Of a DNA stretch of 64,000 nt, positions 13,279-26,817 are shown in pieces; position 1 is the first letter of the stretch; every line of letters starts with the position of its first letter. Made by a program: the position numbers and the translations under genes. The notes under the pieces were generated by a model. That model worked only from the letters and a program-made list of their open reading frames with translations. It had not been told where the DNA came from and ran no database searches. The stretch is from Osedax fenrisi (lineage: Eukaryota > Annelida > Polychaeta > Sabellida > Siboglinidae), in assembly GCA_964019155.1 (NCBI GenBank), contig OZ025243.1, positions 25,138,944 to 25,202,943 of the forward strand. The letters run 5' to 3'.

Positions 13279-14368
13279 CAAACATTTTATGAACTTATGT
13301 TCATTATATAATCATAAAGTGGTAATATACATATATTCATAATTTAATAATTATATAAGAATTATATATTATAATTATTATAAATTATTAATTAATTATT
13401 AATTAAATGATTGTAAACGCTTAAATAAGTTAATCTTAATCACTTATAATCGTAAATGATTATAAATAAATTATACTATCTTACCTAGAAAAGTAAATGC
13501 GTATGCATTAATACTCGTTAGTATTTTGTGCGTATTCTACGTTTATTTTTCAATTAAATAAATTGTCACTAAAACTAGAAAAAATTCGGATTCGAACATT
13601 TATCAATAATTGCAGAAAAACATAGACTTATACAATTTGTAAATTCTTAAGTATTCGACTACAACATTGCTGGAAGAGATTGCTCACGTGAACAGCGCTT
13701 TAGGTTTATAAGAATCCATTAATATTTCATAATTGAGATTAGAATATATCTGATATTAATTAAACGGGACTATAGACATGTATACAGGTATTATTTATTC
13801 AGCTTATTAAATCTTAATGGTAGGTATGTATACCTATGTAATCTAAACTGGAAATTGATATCCTATATATTTATTATAGAATTATACGATTAGGAACCTA
13901 CAATTGCATTCAGTGTACAAATGCTTACAATTCACTATAAACTCAATGCGCATGCGTATATTTAAACATATATTTACACGTTCGACTTAACTCTTACGTC
14001 ATACATGTTCAACTCTTATTATTACAATACCTATCTATAGGTAACCTAATATTGTTTCACGTACTTAATTCTTTATAAATAAGCACACGTGATAAGGGTA
14101 TACTATATAAATATCTATTTTTTATAATTCATAATGATACTATTCTGTTTATTTATCTTAGATATTACTCGAAAAATTGTTAATTTATTACGACATTCTT
14201 TTATTGTTGATGTTTTATTATCTACATGCTTTCTACTTATTATATACTTACTTTATTATACATTCCCTTTATTTATTTATATATTAATTTAATTTATAAT
14301 CATAGAGTAATTTTTATTATATAATTATTGAGTGTTTTTCAAAATATATAATCAATATTTTAATCTAA

Positions 14369-14413
<45 letters not shown>

Positions 14414-14430
14414 TACTATATATAACCTAC
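13279..14430. other. non-genic stretch with (TA)n
   Basis: Very AT-rich sequence ending in a (TA)n tract at 14373-14410. No gene or repeat family was recognised. Confidence 0.5.
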
Positions 14431-14434
14431 GTAT

Positions 14435-16158
14435 TCGAGACAATTCCTCTACTTCCTCATACAAAAACTTACCTCAATGGTTCCCATTTAACAAACGATC
14501 TTCTTATTTATTTATTTATTTATTTATTTGTTTAGAGACTTCATAAATGAAAATCATTTTTCGACGTCATAACAATAATAATAATAATAATAATAATATA
14601 ATAATATAACATATAAACGAAGATAACAGTAATCGCAAAATATATATTCATTTCACTAAATAATGTTTAAAGAGTCTACTTTTGAATTGAGATCGAGAAG
14701 TTGTCGTACGAATAATATTCGGAAGTAAATTCCATAGAGTTGGTACCGCAACAGAAAAAGCAGAGTTACCAAAACATGAATTTGTATGAGGCAAAACAAG
14801 TTTCATTGCATGGCAATCCCGTCATGGTCTGCTACTGGTAGCAATTGATAATAATTCAGCCAGATACTTAGGTTCACCCGTGTAGATAGCTTTATGAGCT
14901 AAACATAACAATTTTAGTTTACAAAGATCACGATATCTGAGCCAACCAAGGGTTAACATAATATGTGATATAGATATATAGTTACTACCCGTATTAGTAT
15001 TTATATTATTTTTAATTTTATATAAAACACGAACAGCTCTCCTTTGAATTTTTTCGAATTTTATCATAATATTATCAGGGACAAAAACAAAAAGTGAATT
15101 GCAGTAGTCGAATCTACTAAAAACCAATGAATATATAAGTGATTTAGTGATATCAAAGGAGAGCTTAGCACGAGCCTTATGTATATTATATAAATAATAA
15201 TTAGCAGTACGAATAACATTAAGAATGTGACTGTCATATTTCATAATAGAGTCAATTGTTATACCGAGTGTTGTGATTTTATTAGATAAAGGCAGCGTGG
15301 CAAGAAAACTATCAGTTATTTTAACAATTGAAGGTATTTTAGAGAATAAAATAGTATCAGTTTTTGAGACATTTAAGGATAATGAATTACTAGTGAACCA
15401 ATTTTGTATATCAGTAATACAGTTTTTAATGTTGTATTGGATTATAGCGTGATCAGTAGATTGAGGAAAGGAAGTATAAAGCTGTAAATCATCAGCATAT
15501 AGATGATAGTGAATGTAAGGATATTTTTTAAAAATAGAAGAAACAGGTAATATATAAATCAAGAAAAGTATTGGGCCCAGAACAGATCCTTGAGGAACAC
15601 CATGAGTGTGCATAAATGATTTTGAAAAATTGTCATTAATCTTAATTGATGAAAAACTTATCGCATAGTACATATTGTTCATTCGTTAATATACTATTAT
15701 AATTGCCCCCTCCTATATGTATACTTCTATAGTACAAAGATCTTCCCTTCCATCTATTAGAAACCATGCACCTCATATTTTATCTACCCTATTCTCCTTC
15801 CCTCACAAATGAATACTTGGGCTCTTAGTTATATTGGTCCTAAGCTATGGAATTTACTCCCACCATATATTATATCCATAAAACCTCATAAGACATTCAA
15901 TACATATATCCAACAATTGATATCAGGTAGCAACTGTAATACTTATATTTTTTTCAATATTATTTTATTTATTAATTTCCGTCCGGTTTTTCTATTATTT
16001 TAAATGGTATATATTGTATAACGTTATACAATACAAAAAAAGTAGGTAGGTAACCTACCCACTTTTATTATTTGTTTTTCTATATATATACTTTTGAGAG
16101 ATCATTTATGATTTAGTTAAGTGTCTAAAAAGTGTCTAAATAAACCTTCAATAAACGT
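14435..16158 (+). mobile_element. LINE family A 3' fragment, split by an insertion
   Basis: Pieces at about 14435-14504 and 15696-16158 match adjoining parts of the 3' end of the minus-strand LINE A copy (reverse complement of about 7350-7290 and 7240-6840). The second piece encodes ALSYIGPKLWN then LLPPYI and a YIQQLISG tail and ends at CAATAAA near 16150. The gap between them is filled by an oppositely oriented LINE B, so B inserted into an existing A copy. It is 5'-truncated and non-functional. Confidence 0.75.
14505..15695 (-). mobile_element. LINE family B reverse transcriptase, 5'-truncated
   Basis: From 15682 down to 14822 a 286-codon minus frame carries reverse-transcriptase motif B (HGVPQGSVLGPILF), motif C (YHLYADDLQLY), the thumb NWFTSNSLSLNVSKT, and FSRFDYCNSL. 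An opal stop follows at 14822-14824. The same frame then continues through VAVPTLWNLLPNII to a second stop near 14655, so there is a single nonsense change in an otherwise coherent frame. Fingers and motif A are lost by 5' truncation. The 3' end runs into AAT/ATTT simple repeats (about 14507-14600), as usual for a retroposed tail. Confidence 0.85.
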
Positions 16159-16647
16159 TATATATATAGGTATAATCAAAAAAGTTATGTATGTATACAT
16201 ACGGCTTCGCCCCTTATATGTCTATGGGTATATTCATCTATATAGGGTATAATAGTCAATATCTTCTATATAATATATTCTATATATGCTATATATAGTA
16301 ATATATATGTATCTAATTAATATTATAATGTATGTTTTCTTTGTTTTACATAAATCTGATTATGCTATTTTGTTAGACTAATTTGCAAATTATCATTTAT
16401 ATTTATTATAATATTTAATATTCCATCTATATCATTGTAATATATATTAATTACACAATACTTGTATGCAATATCTCACAGATCTAAGTCACCATGGTGT
16501 AATGCAGTTAGAATTCAGATAAAATGTAAACAATTACAAAATACAACGTATTTCACTTAATTATATACTGGTATTTAAAGTAAAGTATAATATATTCTAA
16601 ATTATAATTTATATATATATATATATATATAATTGTGTATAAATAAA

Positions 16648-16780
16648 TCATCGTCTCTCATTAAAACCATTGATGCCTTAACATGATAGCGGCTTCGAAG
16701 AGATATATGGTTATTAGTTAAAACTTCATCTAAGTTCCTGGATGGGATGAAAAAACTCCACTAAAATAAAATAACATTAA
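16648..16780 (+). mobile_element. SINE, 5'-truncated copy
   Basis: Matches the body and 3' end of the fuller SINE at 36210-36529: a GGCTTCGAAG block, TATGGTTAT, AAAACTTCATCTAAG, CTGGATGGGATGA, then AAATAAAATAACA repeats. The tRNA-like head is missing. Confidence 0.65.
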
Positions 16781-16799
16781 CAATATAATGATGAATTAT

Positions 16800-17745
16800 G
16801 GTTTATTAGGCAGAGTTAAAGGTACCGTTAATTCGCACGTAAAATAAATATAAAAAATTAAAACAAAACAACAAAAAACGAAAAAACGAACGTAGAAAAT
16901 AGGAAGTAATAATAACGAAATATAAAAGATAAGTTTAAGACAATTATATAGAGGATATATATGACTTGAGATGAGTATTGAAGGAGATTGGAGATTGAAT
17001 GGATGTGATAGATGAATGGAGTACATTCCAGAGTGGTGGGATGATGTATTGTATATAGGAATTTAGCGAGTAGCGTAGGTGGTATTAATAGTAATCATAT
17101 TACATACGAAGAGGGAAGGAAATATAGATTTATGGATAAGAGAGGGGAGTTGAATTAATTAGCGTTTTTATAGGGGAAACAGTTTGGTAGAGGTTGAAAG
17201 GAGTCAGTAGAATAGTCAGATAAATGGTCAGATAGTTTAATATTGAAAATGGATCGTATGGATAGTTGATTATCATGATTCTGATTAAGGGGAGATGGAG
17301 CTAACAGTAAGGTGAGCTATACTATAGATGAGCAAATCTGTATACGAGAAATTATAAGTGAATTAATAAGGACAGCACACAATAACAAGTAATACATAAT
17401 ATTTCAAGGATACATCTATTTCTAAATAAATTTAATTCGTATTATATTATAATCGTTAATGATAATTAGTAGATTTACAAAGTTTAGCAATATGGATAGA
17501 AAAAATATATATTAATCATATACGACACAAAGAGTGAGAACAAATTTAGAAGGTTTAATAATATAGTTATCAAGGTAGAAGGACATGAATAATGGATAGT
17601 TTGTAGGTATGTAGAGAAGATGCAGTTTTTGAGGTGTTTAGCAGAATTTGTGTAGAGAAGCAAGTGTTTAATAAAGAGATGCACTTAGTTGAGAATTATC
17701 TGGAGAATATATAGGGAGGAAGGCGCATAGATGGATATCGTCAGC

Positions 17746-17776
<31 letters not shown>

Positions 17777-17822
17777 AGAAAACACCAGTTAATTGGGATA
17801 CATAGATATTATTGGTGCTATA

Positions 17823-17870
<48 letters not shown>

Positions 17871-18310
17871 AGAATAGAAGTGGACATATGACGGAACCTT
17901 GTGACGGGACACCATAGATTAGAAGGCGGGGTTAGAATTGAAATCACACAATTTAACAGATGACCTGTTTATAATGTAGTAATAAACAATTTGAAGTCAC
18001 TACCATTAATTCTAATCATCTCAACTATAACCAGTTGACAGCATAATGAGGGAAAAATTGTCATACATATTGTTTAAGATTTGTATGAGGTTATACCAGA
18101 GAGTAGATTATAGTCTCAGTTGAGTGACCTCTACTAAATTCACTTGCAATACATTATTGGAGGAGTTAAATGACATGAACCTATTTAGTTGATATACGAT
18201 ATTTCTTTCAAGAATTTTACTGATAAAAAGAAGTTGGGAGATAGGAAGGTATATACTTATAGTTACATACGCGATTATGGTTGGAAGAAATATGTTTATG
18301 AATGGGTGCG
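16800..18310 (-). mobile_element. heavily decayed LINE
   Basis: On the minus strand, scattered LINE signatures occur in order: a PISQLLFISKILERN finger segment (about 18240-18180), GVPSQGSVICPLLFSIY (about 17910-17860, motif B with an extra Ser), and IPPLWNVLHSSI (about 17040-17000) near the 3' end. Frames are broken repeatedly, and (TA)n tracts at 17741-17773 and 17825-17868 have grown inside it. It resembles family A most but is too decayed to assign. Confidence 0.6.
17825..17868. repeat. (TA)n microsatellite
   Basis: Uninterrupted TA run inside the decayed LINE. Confidence 0.95.
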
Positions 18311-18313
18311 ATG

Positions 18314-18353
<40 letters not shown>

Positions 18354-18356
<3 letters not shown>

Positions 18357-19770
18357 TGAATTAATGAAATCAGTTTATAGATATACAATATACTAAGTAT
18401 GTCATATTTCTATGGAGGATCAGTAAAAAGGTTTTATTTGGTTGATACCTCCAATATGTTCATGTACATATTAACATATTAGTAAAAGTAATACTATAAT
18501 AATAATGATTCATATATTAGCATTCGTTATAATATGATATTTCATTAGTAAATGAAACAAATAAATAGAATATATGTAGGGGAAAGTCTCCGATTACGGA
18601 CCCCTAATGATTATTTGTAATAACTTATTCAATATTAAATATATTTATTTGAAATTTTGTAATTAGGGTAATATTATGGCAATGAATAATGTTGCTATTT
18701 TAAATTTTGATATAATTATATTTACAAGAATAAACAGGGGGGTCGGTAATCGGATACATGTACCTAATACCGACCCCCTTCTCCTATTACCGACCCATTA
18801 CAATAATCGTGGTATAAATAATTGTAGTATTATAATATCCAATAAAAATAGTAGATATACATAAATATAATTAATTATAACATTCACATAATTTATGTTA
18901 TATTGAATTTATGTTTTAATAGTAATATTAAATTTAAATTTAAACTTTATAGTAATATATTAAAATAGTGTATATTATTATTTAATATTTATTTATTAAT
19001 CAGTATGTATATAATAAACTGGAATCACGAATCCTAATTTGATATCAATGATAGATAAACAACTTACGGCATATGTTAAAGTAAAATACGGATCTATTTT
19101 GATGGGATATTATAAATCACATGGGGTCGGTATTAGGGTAATTTAGGAGGTCGGTAATAGGAAAATAATATGGGTTGCTATAATTAAGATATATTGGTTA
19201 ATTTTATTCAAATTAAATTATTTTTATAATAGTTATAAACATTTTATTGATCTACAATATTATGCGCAGTATTAAGTTTTCTTTTAAATAATAACGTATT
19301 TAAAATTATTTAAAATAATGTATTATTCAAATATTTAAAAATTAAAACAGAATATTACATTTTATTAAATGATTAAATATTTTTAAAAACAAAATACTAT
19401 TCATATTTATCATTAAATTACTAACAGTTCGTGTATATATTATTTTTTGATATCTCTTATAGTTACTGAGATACGAGAGGGGGTCGGTATTAGGAGGGGG
19501 TCGGTAATCGGGGACTTTCCTCTATATATATAAATTAATACAAATAATAAAATACTGTTCATGAACATATATAAGTTATCATAATATTTCAATCCATTAC
19601 ATTAAAGTAAATAATAAAATAACTTAATAAAATAACTGTATAATATTAAAATGTATTAAAATATATATTAATGAAAATATGTCAATTTATAAAATTGTAA
19701 TATAGAGAAATTGTTAATAAAAATAGTAAATTATTATAAATAGGTGTAAAATAAAAATATATTTTAAATA
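18354..19770 (-). mobile_element. LINE family D 3'UTR fragment, interrupted
   Basis: 18354-18576 and 19525-19770 are reverse-complement matches to consecutive parts of the 3' untranslated region of the plus-strand LINE D (about 40245-40070 and 40055-39850). Shared landmarks are ATGGAGGATC, GGTATCGACC or its variant, ATATTGGAGGTATC, GTAATGGATTGAAATAT and GTTCATGAACAGT. A family-A TIR element is inserted between the two pieces. No coding part remains. Confidence 0.75.
18579..19522. mobile_element. TIR element family A, second copy (inserted in LINE D)
   Basis: A 944-bp copy in reverse orientation relative to 12303-13276, bounded by TA at 18577-18578 and 19523-19524. Ends are GGGGAAAGTCTCCGATTACG and GGTCGGTAATCGGGGACTTT. 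The central words GGGGGTCGGTAATCGG and CCTAATACCGACCCCC lie at 18737-18800. The left word pair has decayed to one. Coding potential is incidental: the 62-codon frame at 18676-18864 simply reads the centre. Confidence 0.85.
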
Positions 19771-19832
19771 TCTATTTGTTCTTTAATAATTCTTATAACA
19801 CTTTTTTCTGTAACATAATTAATTAATTAATT

Positions 19833-19873
<41 letters not shown>

Positions 19874-21655
19874 AAGTATACTTACAGAATTATAAACCTG
19901 AAAATACAGTAGTGCAATAGTAATTATCATTCTTTAATTTATATTGAATACTCTTTTACATCGATTTAAAATTTAAAATTGTAAAACATGTATTACTAGA
20001 GTTTGTATAATATATATTAGTAAAATATTGTGCAAGAATAATTTGTTTATAATAATTATTATTTTTGATAATCATTAACTTATTTTATTTAAAGAAAAAA
20101 GAAAAATAAAATTATAAAAATGTAATTAAAGCGATTCGGATATATTACATTTTAATTAGTATAAGCAATTATTATTATCACTCACTATATTTAATGAAAC
20201 TAACCAATTTTATTAAGTTATAAGTATTCTTAGAGAGTATACAATTCGAGATGGATTAACTTAATACTATTTATTAAAAATTGTAATGTACCAAATATTA
20301 TATATGTATAAAAGATGAATATTTTATAATTATAAAATTATAACTCTTATTAATATCCTATATCTAAATTAAATATAAATTAAAATATAAAGTAATGATA
20401 ATCTTTATTAATTTATTAAAAAATGTAGTTAGAAAACAGGTAAATAAATAATTAATATATAAATAATATATAGAATTAAATATTGTACACTAATTACACA
20501 TATTTGGTTATTAAATTAAAGGTTTAATATATATTTTAATATTATTAGTTACTCCATTGTATTTTAATGTAATTTTAAGATTTAAATATAATATATTTTG
20601 AATCACTATTCTAGACTGTATTTACAGATATCTAAATCATCAATTATCAATTAGATCTATCGATAATATAAACATGTTCGGTTAAGCATAACTCTATAGA
20701 ATATATGTTAAGAAATTCCTATTTATGCTTTATAAATTAAATAAGTGTATACACCGTAAGTGTACAATCAATGTACACTATATACAGTTGTATATATACA
20801 ATTTTATACAATTTACATTGTATATTGTACAATGTACAGTTTACAATATAGGTATATATATATATGTATGAAGTACAGTGTACGTGTCTGTATCATCGAT
20901 GTAAATAAAAGTTTTATTTACATCGATGGTCTGTATACAGTGTACGTGTATTCTAGTTGTATGTTGTACACTGACATTGTACACTGTACATTGTACACTG
21001 TACATTGTACATAACTGATTTACATGTATTACTCTATAACATATACGTTTATTTTACTATGATAACTTTGTAAATTACGGACCACCTATAGTTTTAGGTC
21101 TACAAGTTCATTCGGTCATAAACTCATTTTTAATTATGATTTAATACAATTTATATAAGTTATATATTTATGTTATGTATATATATATATACACATTCGT
21201 AGATAATATAGTCGTACATATTAGTATACTATTTTTAGAAATGGCGAATCATTATATATATATATATATATATATTAAATTAATATTCACTATAGTGAAT
21301 ATTCATTTAGTTAGTTTACAAATTGAATAATTAAAAATTGAATTATGTGTTATAAAATAACGAATGGGTTATTATATAGTCATTAGGAGATTATGAATTC
21401 TATGTAAGGTACTATTTAATATATACGTCGTATATTGCAATACATAGAATATTTATATACATATATGAGGTTTAATTGTATAATTTATTTATTAATTCTG
21501 ATATAGAAAAATTCAATATAAAATTATTCTTATTTGATATAGGTTAAACTGTGACAATATGGACATATACAAAGGAAACGTGTATTACAATGTATATTTT
21601 TAATTACTATCGACATAATCTTTCGTAAACAGCATTGATTATATTATCATTATTG
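19771..21655. other. non-genic AT-rich stretch
   Basis: Contains (TA)n at about 19839-19870 and 21251-21276, and a zone of short palindromic GTACAATGTACAC-type words at 20760-21010. Nothing coding is supported. Confidence 0.5.
20894..20928. repeat. perfect 17-bp hairpin
   Basis: CATCGATGTAAATAAAA, one G, then its exact reverse complement. The palindrome lies inside a region already rich in TGTACA-type palindromes. No open function is evident. Confidence 0.9.
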
Positions 21656-21723
21656 TTTAGCAAAAGTATTCGTAGTTGGGCAACAGTATTCGACTAAAGA
21701 TACACTTTTTAGATATAGGAGGT

Positions 21724-21834
21724 ATGCAATACACTGAACTATGTTCAGGATGGTTAACAGAAACACCTTCCCAATGCGAACAGTATAATTGCAAGAATTG
21801 TGGAAAGAGCCAAAAGTCCTCCTTTACTGGATAA
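21724..21834 (+). pseudogene. short Cys-containing open frame, possible transposase scrap
   Basis: A 36-codon frame from an ATG with CEQYNCKNCGKSQ near its end gives a C-x4-C-x2-C zinc-knuckle-like arrangement (with an earlier Cys). Nucleotide composition is richer than its surroundings from about 21660 to 21870. I do not recognise the family; a fragment of a DNA-transposase zinc finger is possible but only a guess. Confidence 0.2.
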
Positions 21835-22208
21835 CAAATCTGCGAGAATAAAGTTTCTTACAAATCGGTATGATATAATTTAATATTTTATATACCTTAT
21901 ATATAATTTACTATTAAATATATTTAACAATTTTTATATTATTATTAATAACTTTATAATAGTTAAGTAATATATATATATATATATATATTTAAGTGCA
22001 ATACTAATATACTTATTATACTATTAATAACCAATGAATGAATATATCAAAGGACATTCTTCCACGGGTTTCTGTTTGGACTATTTAAATGATTACAATT
22101 ATATATTATGTAATTATTATATAATTGCAATGTTATTTATATATAATATTATATTTGATATTATTAATTATTCATTATTAATACGTAGTTGGGTAATATA
22201 TACATTAT

Positions 22209-22368
22209 ATATAGACACACAAGCATAAGGATGCGGATTCAAGCCCTGTCCGAACTATTAAAATATGTAACTGTCTTCGAAGGGACATTAGAGCCATATG
22301 GTTATAAGTGAAAACTTCATCTAATTTACTGGATGGGATGAACGGACTCCACCAAATAAAATAACAAT

Positions 22369-22375
<7 letters not shown>
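22209..22375 (+). mobile_element. SINE copy with partial tRNA head
   Basis: Starts within the tRNA-like head (GACACACAAG, then GGATTCAAGCCCTGTCCG, a B-box-like word) and continues through TTAAAATATGT, CTTCGAAGG, TATGGTTATAAGTGAAAACT, CTGGATGGGATGA and ACTCCACCAAATAAAATAAC into a (TA)n tract. Same family as 36210-36529, without that copy's internal extra segment. Confidence 0.7.
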
Positions 22376-22403
<28 letters not shown>

Positions 22404-22760
22404 CTAGCATATATATATATTGTCTAGCATATATATATCATCTTAAAAACACCGTAATAATTTAAACAGAGAGTAATTAAAATATGAACATGGTCTACTT
22501 TACATAATCAGTATTAGGCCGTTATAACTAGTTAGGCCGCTATTCCTTGCTATCAATTAGACATGAATGAACACTTTTTTTTAGGAATTAGGATATTTAA
22601 TATTTCACTGCTAATCTTTTCCTTATCTCGGGTTACTCCAGTGCATCCCCTATATGTACACATACGCACACTAACACACATACACACACTCATATATACA
22701 CTCACCATACCCTCGCACACACGCACACACACTGCATTACACGACGTATAGTGTACGCGG

Positions 22761-25090
22761 CTACAGAACAATAACCACCTCGTAGTCACTGATCCAGTCC
22801 TGAGTGATTCGGAACATACGGTCACGTGTCGAGGTCAGACCGGCGGGGTCAGCCGGATGACTTCCTCTCAAGTCGAGGTGATGGGCTGCATCCTATAGCG
22901 ATGGAGGTATAGTATTAGCATACTATAGTACTGTATACAGGGGTGGGGTGGGGTGGATGACTTCCTATCAAGTCGAGGTGATGGGCTGCATCCTATAGCG
23001 ATGGAGGTATAGTAGTAACGTACTATAGTACTGTATACAGTGGTGGGGTGGGGTGGGGTGGGGTGGGGTGAATGACTTCCTCTCAAGTCGAGGTAATGTA
23101 TACGTGGTACACATGGTGAGGTATTCGTGTGTATCGATGATTGTAATGTATAATACACGTGTATGTATATGTTGTGTATATACGCAAAGATTTTGAGAAG
23201 CATTCCTTTGGAAAATCTTTGATATACGTATATATATATATATAAATATATTCACGGCGTTCTATACAACATATTGGTGTACATACATGTACCATTAGTA
23301 ATCTATAGATGTTGATTGAATACAATAAGTAAATGAAACGCCTACAAAAGCTGTCATAGCCACACAGTGTAAGTATAGATACATTCACCAGCCTGTTGTA
23401 TAGATACATCACGATATACCCTGATGTATACGGAACTTTGATGTACACACCAATACACACACACATACACACACACCAATACACACACACACATCTCTAT
23501 TGTTATTACTACAATAAATAATTACGACATTAATAACTTATAATAACTTTTTTAAATCATATTTATTATTATTATGAATTGATAAAGTGATATATATATA
23601 TATATATATATTAGTTATTTATTTCTTATAAATAATATATTATTATTAAAATATTAATAATAAAAAGTGTCATAATACAAATACATATCTCTTATTATAT
23701 TATAAATTGTAAAATACTCATATATAATTATTAATATTACTAAAATTAGTTAAATAATAATAATTATTATTATAATCAATCAAACAATCAATAGTATTAT
23801 ATATAATAATATATTAATGAATTTAATATTTTAATAAAGCATAACTTATTGAAATACAAACCTTGATCATAATTTGAATTACAGATTCGGGTAATAAGTC
23901 TTTATCCTTTTCAAGGACACCTCCTGCATTCCAAGGGTCAAGGTCACCATTCCTATATCAATACACGTTAAATATGTAAACACATAAATATTTAATTCAT
24001 TACATAGTTTTAACATGATTTTACCATATTATTATATTTATCATATCCAACATCATCATTATAACCACTAATAGCACCAATACCACCATCTCCATCATCA
24101 TAATCATCATCATAATCATAACCATCTTACTCATTTTCATAATCATCATTATCATCATTATCACCAAATTAACATTAATATTAATTATCATCATTATCAT
24201 AATCGTCATCATCATTACCATAAATACTTTCTCCACCGTTTCTCCCTATCACTCCTCGATCACTACGACACCTTTTAGCACAATATCCACCCTATCGCAT
24301 GTAAAACCACCCCACCACATAATATAGTAGATATACCTCATATCACCATCACCACAACCACACTACTACTATTACTTCTATCACCGCCACCAACACCACA
24401 ATCACCACCTCTATCACCACCAATAACACTACTACAACCACTACCACTACCATCACATTTTCCACCACCACAACACACCACCACTACACATTAGAACTAC
24501 ACATTATCACTACACATTATCACTACACATTATCACTACACATTATCACTACACATTATCACTACACATTATCACTATACATTATCACTACACATTATCA
24601 CTACACATTATCACTATACATTAGCATTACACATTAGCACTACATATTATGATTACGTATGCACATTACTACAGAAAACTAACGTGAATATGATATTACT
24701 AGCAGCTCTGAGATTCTTGCCCCCGTACTGTGTTTTCATCCAGTAAGGTCGAGGAGTGACCTTGTAGGTTTCAGTACAGTAGGCTATCGTGTCGGTCAGA
24801 TTGAACGCGTAATACTCGAGCATATCGTCACCTTGACCTGAACAATAGGGCCCTATTATCTCCGTGCAAGCCTGAACAATGGTACGTAATATTATGAATA
24901 TGTCATCATTATGTTGAGCATAATGAACCACCAGTAAGATATACACATCTTAATGGTGTAAGTTTTTGGGTTAGAGGTTAGTTAGGTACGCTAAACTTGA
25001 TGAAAATTTACAAAATAGATTACATAAGTTATATGAGATATTGATAATTATATAAATTATATAAGATTATAATAAAAATAAATAAATACT

Positions 25091-25127
<37 letters not shown>

Positions 25128-26509
25128 GATGTTGTGTGACCTGGAACCACCAATTCTCGAAGCCATCACTGACTGCAGGTTCAGCTTGTTGTGACATATT
25201 CAAACATTTGTGTGTTCCTACAACAATAGCTTAGTTAGTGTTGCTGATGATGATGTTGATGATGATGATGATAGTGATTTGTTTAAAATTGATTATATTT
25301 TTGAAATAATATGTAATACAGATTATCATCAACAATGAACTATAATAAATATCACGAATAATATGAAAGCGTTTTTTATAGATCTCTTCATCTTATAATG
25401 ACTAATGACAAAAAATGTTATTTAATTAATTAATACATATTAATATTAATTAAATATATAAATATGAAGTTTTTTGACTTATTATTATTATATGATATTA
25501 TATATTGAATGTATATTATTTAAATAATATAATATACAAATATATTAATATTGTTTTAAACCAGATACTCATTACCCCCCATCAGCTATTACGAGCCCTA
25601 ATCTCCCATAGTAGGTGTCACGTGATCATTGACTGACCTTCATAGTTATAATACACGGTTATAGCTTTCTCCACCGCTTTCATCAAGTCTTCACCTTCGA
25701 GATCCGCCTCTTTCAGATGTTTGCAGGCTTTCTGTTCGTAGTGAGTTAATCAATACAGTAATTGTAATATAGCACACACATATATGTGGGTGTGTATATA
25801 TATATATATTCGTCATGTTATATTATTATTATTAAAATGGTTTATAAATAATTTAATTGACTAAATAATATATAGATATTTCGTATTCGTCAAATAAATA
25901 AAATGAAAGGTAAATAACTAATAGAAAACAAAACGAATACACGATATCCATGCTATTAAAGTTCTAGATAATAGTAGAATAAGCGGCGTTTAAAAGTAAT
26001 CAAGTGCATAATACATCTAATATCAACTGGTAAATAATTTCATAACTTCATATTATACACTTCATATTATATAGACTACTATAGTATGACATACATTATA
26101 TCGTTGTATGTTAAGTATGCAATACTATAGTCTCGGTATACTACTATAGAACTATATTAGCTACATGTAGTTAGCGAGTAATAGCGTGACGTCACACTCG
26201 TTATTACGTAACCTTAATAGGCCAGGCCGGAAGTGGCTCGAAGTAGTCAACCGGATACGGGTAATCGAACATCGCCAAATTGAAGTAGGCACCGGAAACC
26301 CATCCTAACAAGTGCGCGCTTCATGTTATGTAGCGTTAAATATATGCTTATTCAGACATAGCTATATTACACTGGACTATAATTAATAATAATTAAGAAA
26401 CGTATTTATATTTTCTGATTTAAGTTTGAACTTTATATGTGCTTTTACAAAATATAATAAAAAATATAAAATAATGATATTTACATCAGTAATATTAGTT
26501 GTATACTAT

Positions 26510-26565
<56 letters not shown>

Positions 26566-26774
26566 TATACTATACTATAGTATATATACTACTATATATA
26601 GTAATAATACTAGAGTATATTATTACTATAGTAATAATGTTTGAATTTTCTTAATGAGCTAACCGGATAACTTTTGTGCATGTTTGACAGTTTCAATTTT
26701 TGTGCAGGTTTTGAAAATTTTATTTAATTTAGCTCGGCCGGAATCTGTTAAATATAATATTATATTAACACATA

Positions 26775-26817
<43 letters not shown>

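Noticed and set aside
22868..23255. Overlapping minus frames with repeated HYLDL/ITST peptides
   Set aside because: Out-of-frame readings of the duplicated exon 12 start and its intron.
24021..24236. Met/Ile-rich 71-codon minus frame
   Set aside because: It is a reading of the CAT/ATC low-complexity tract inside an S28 intron.
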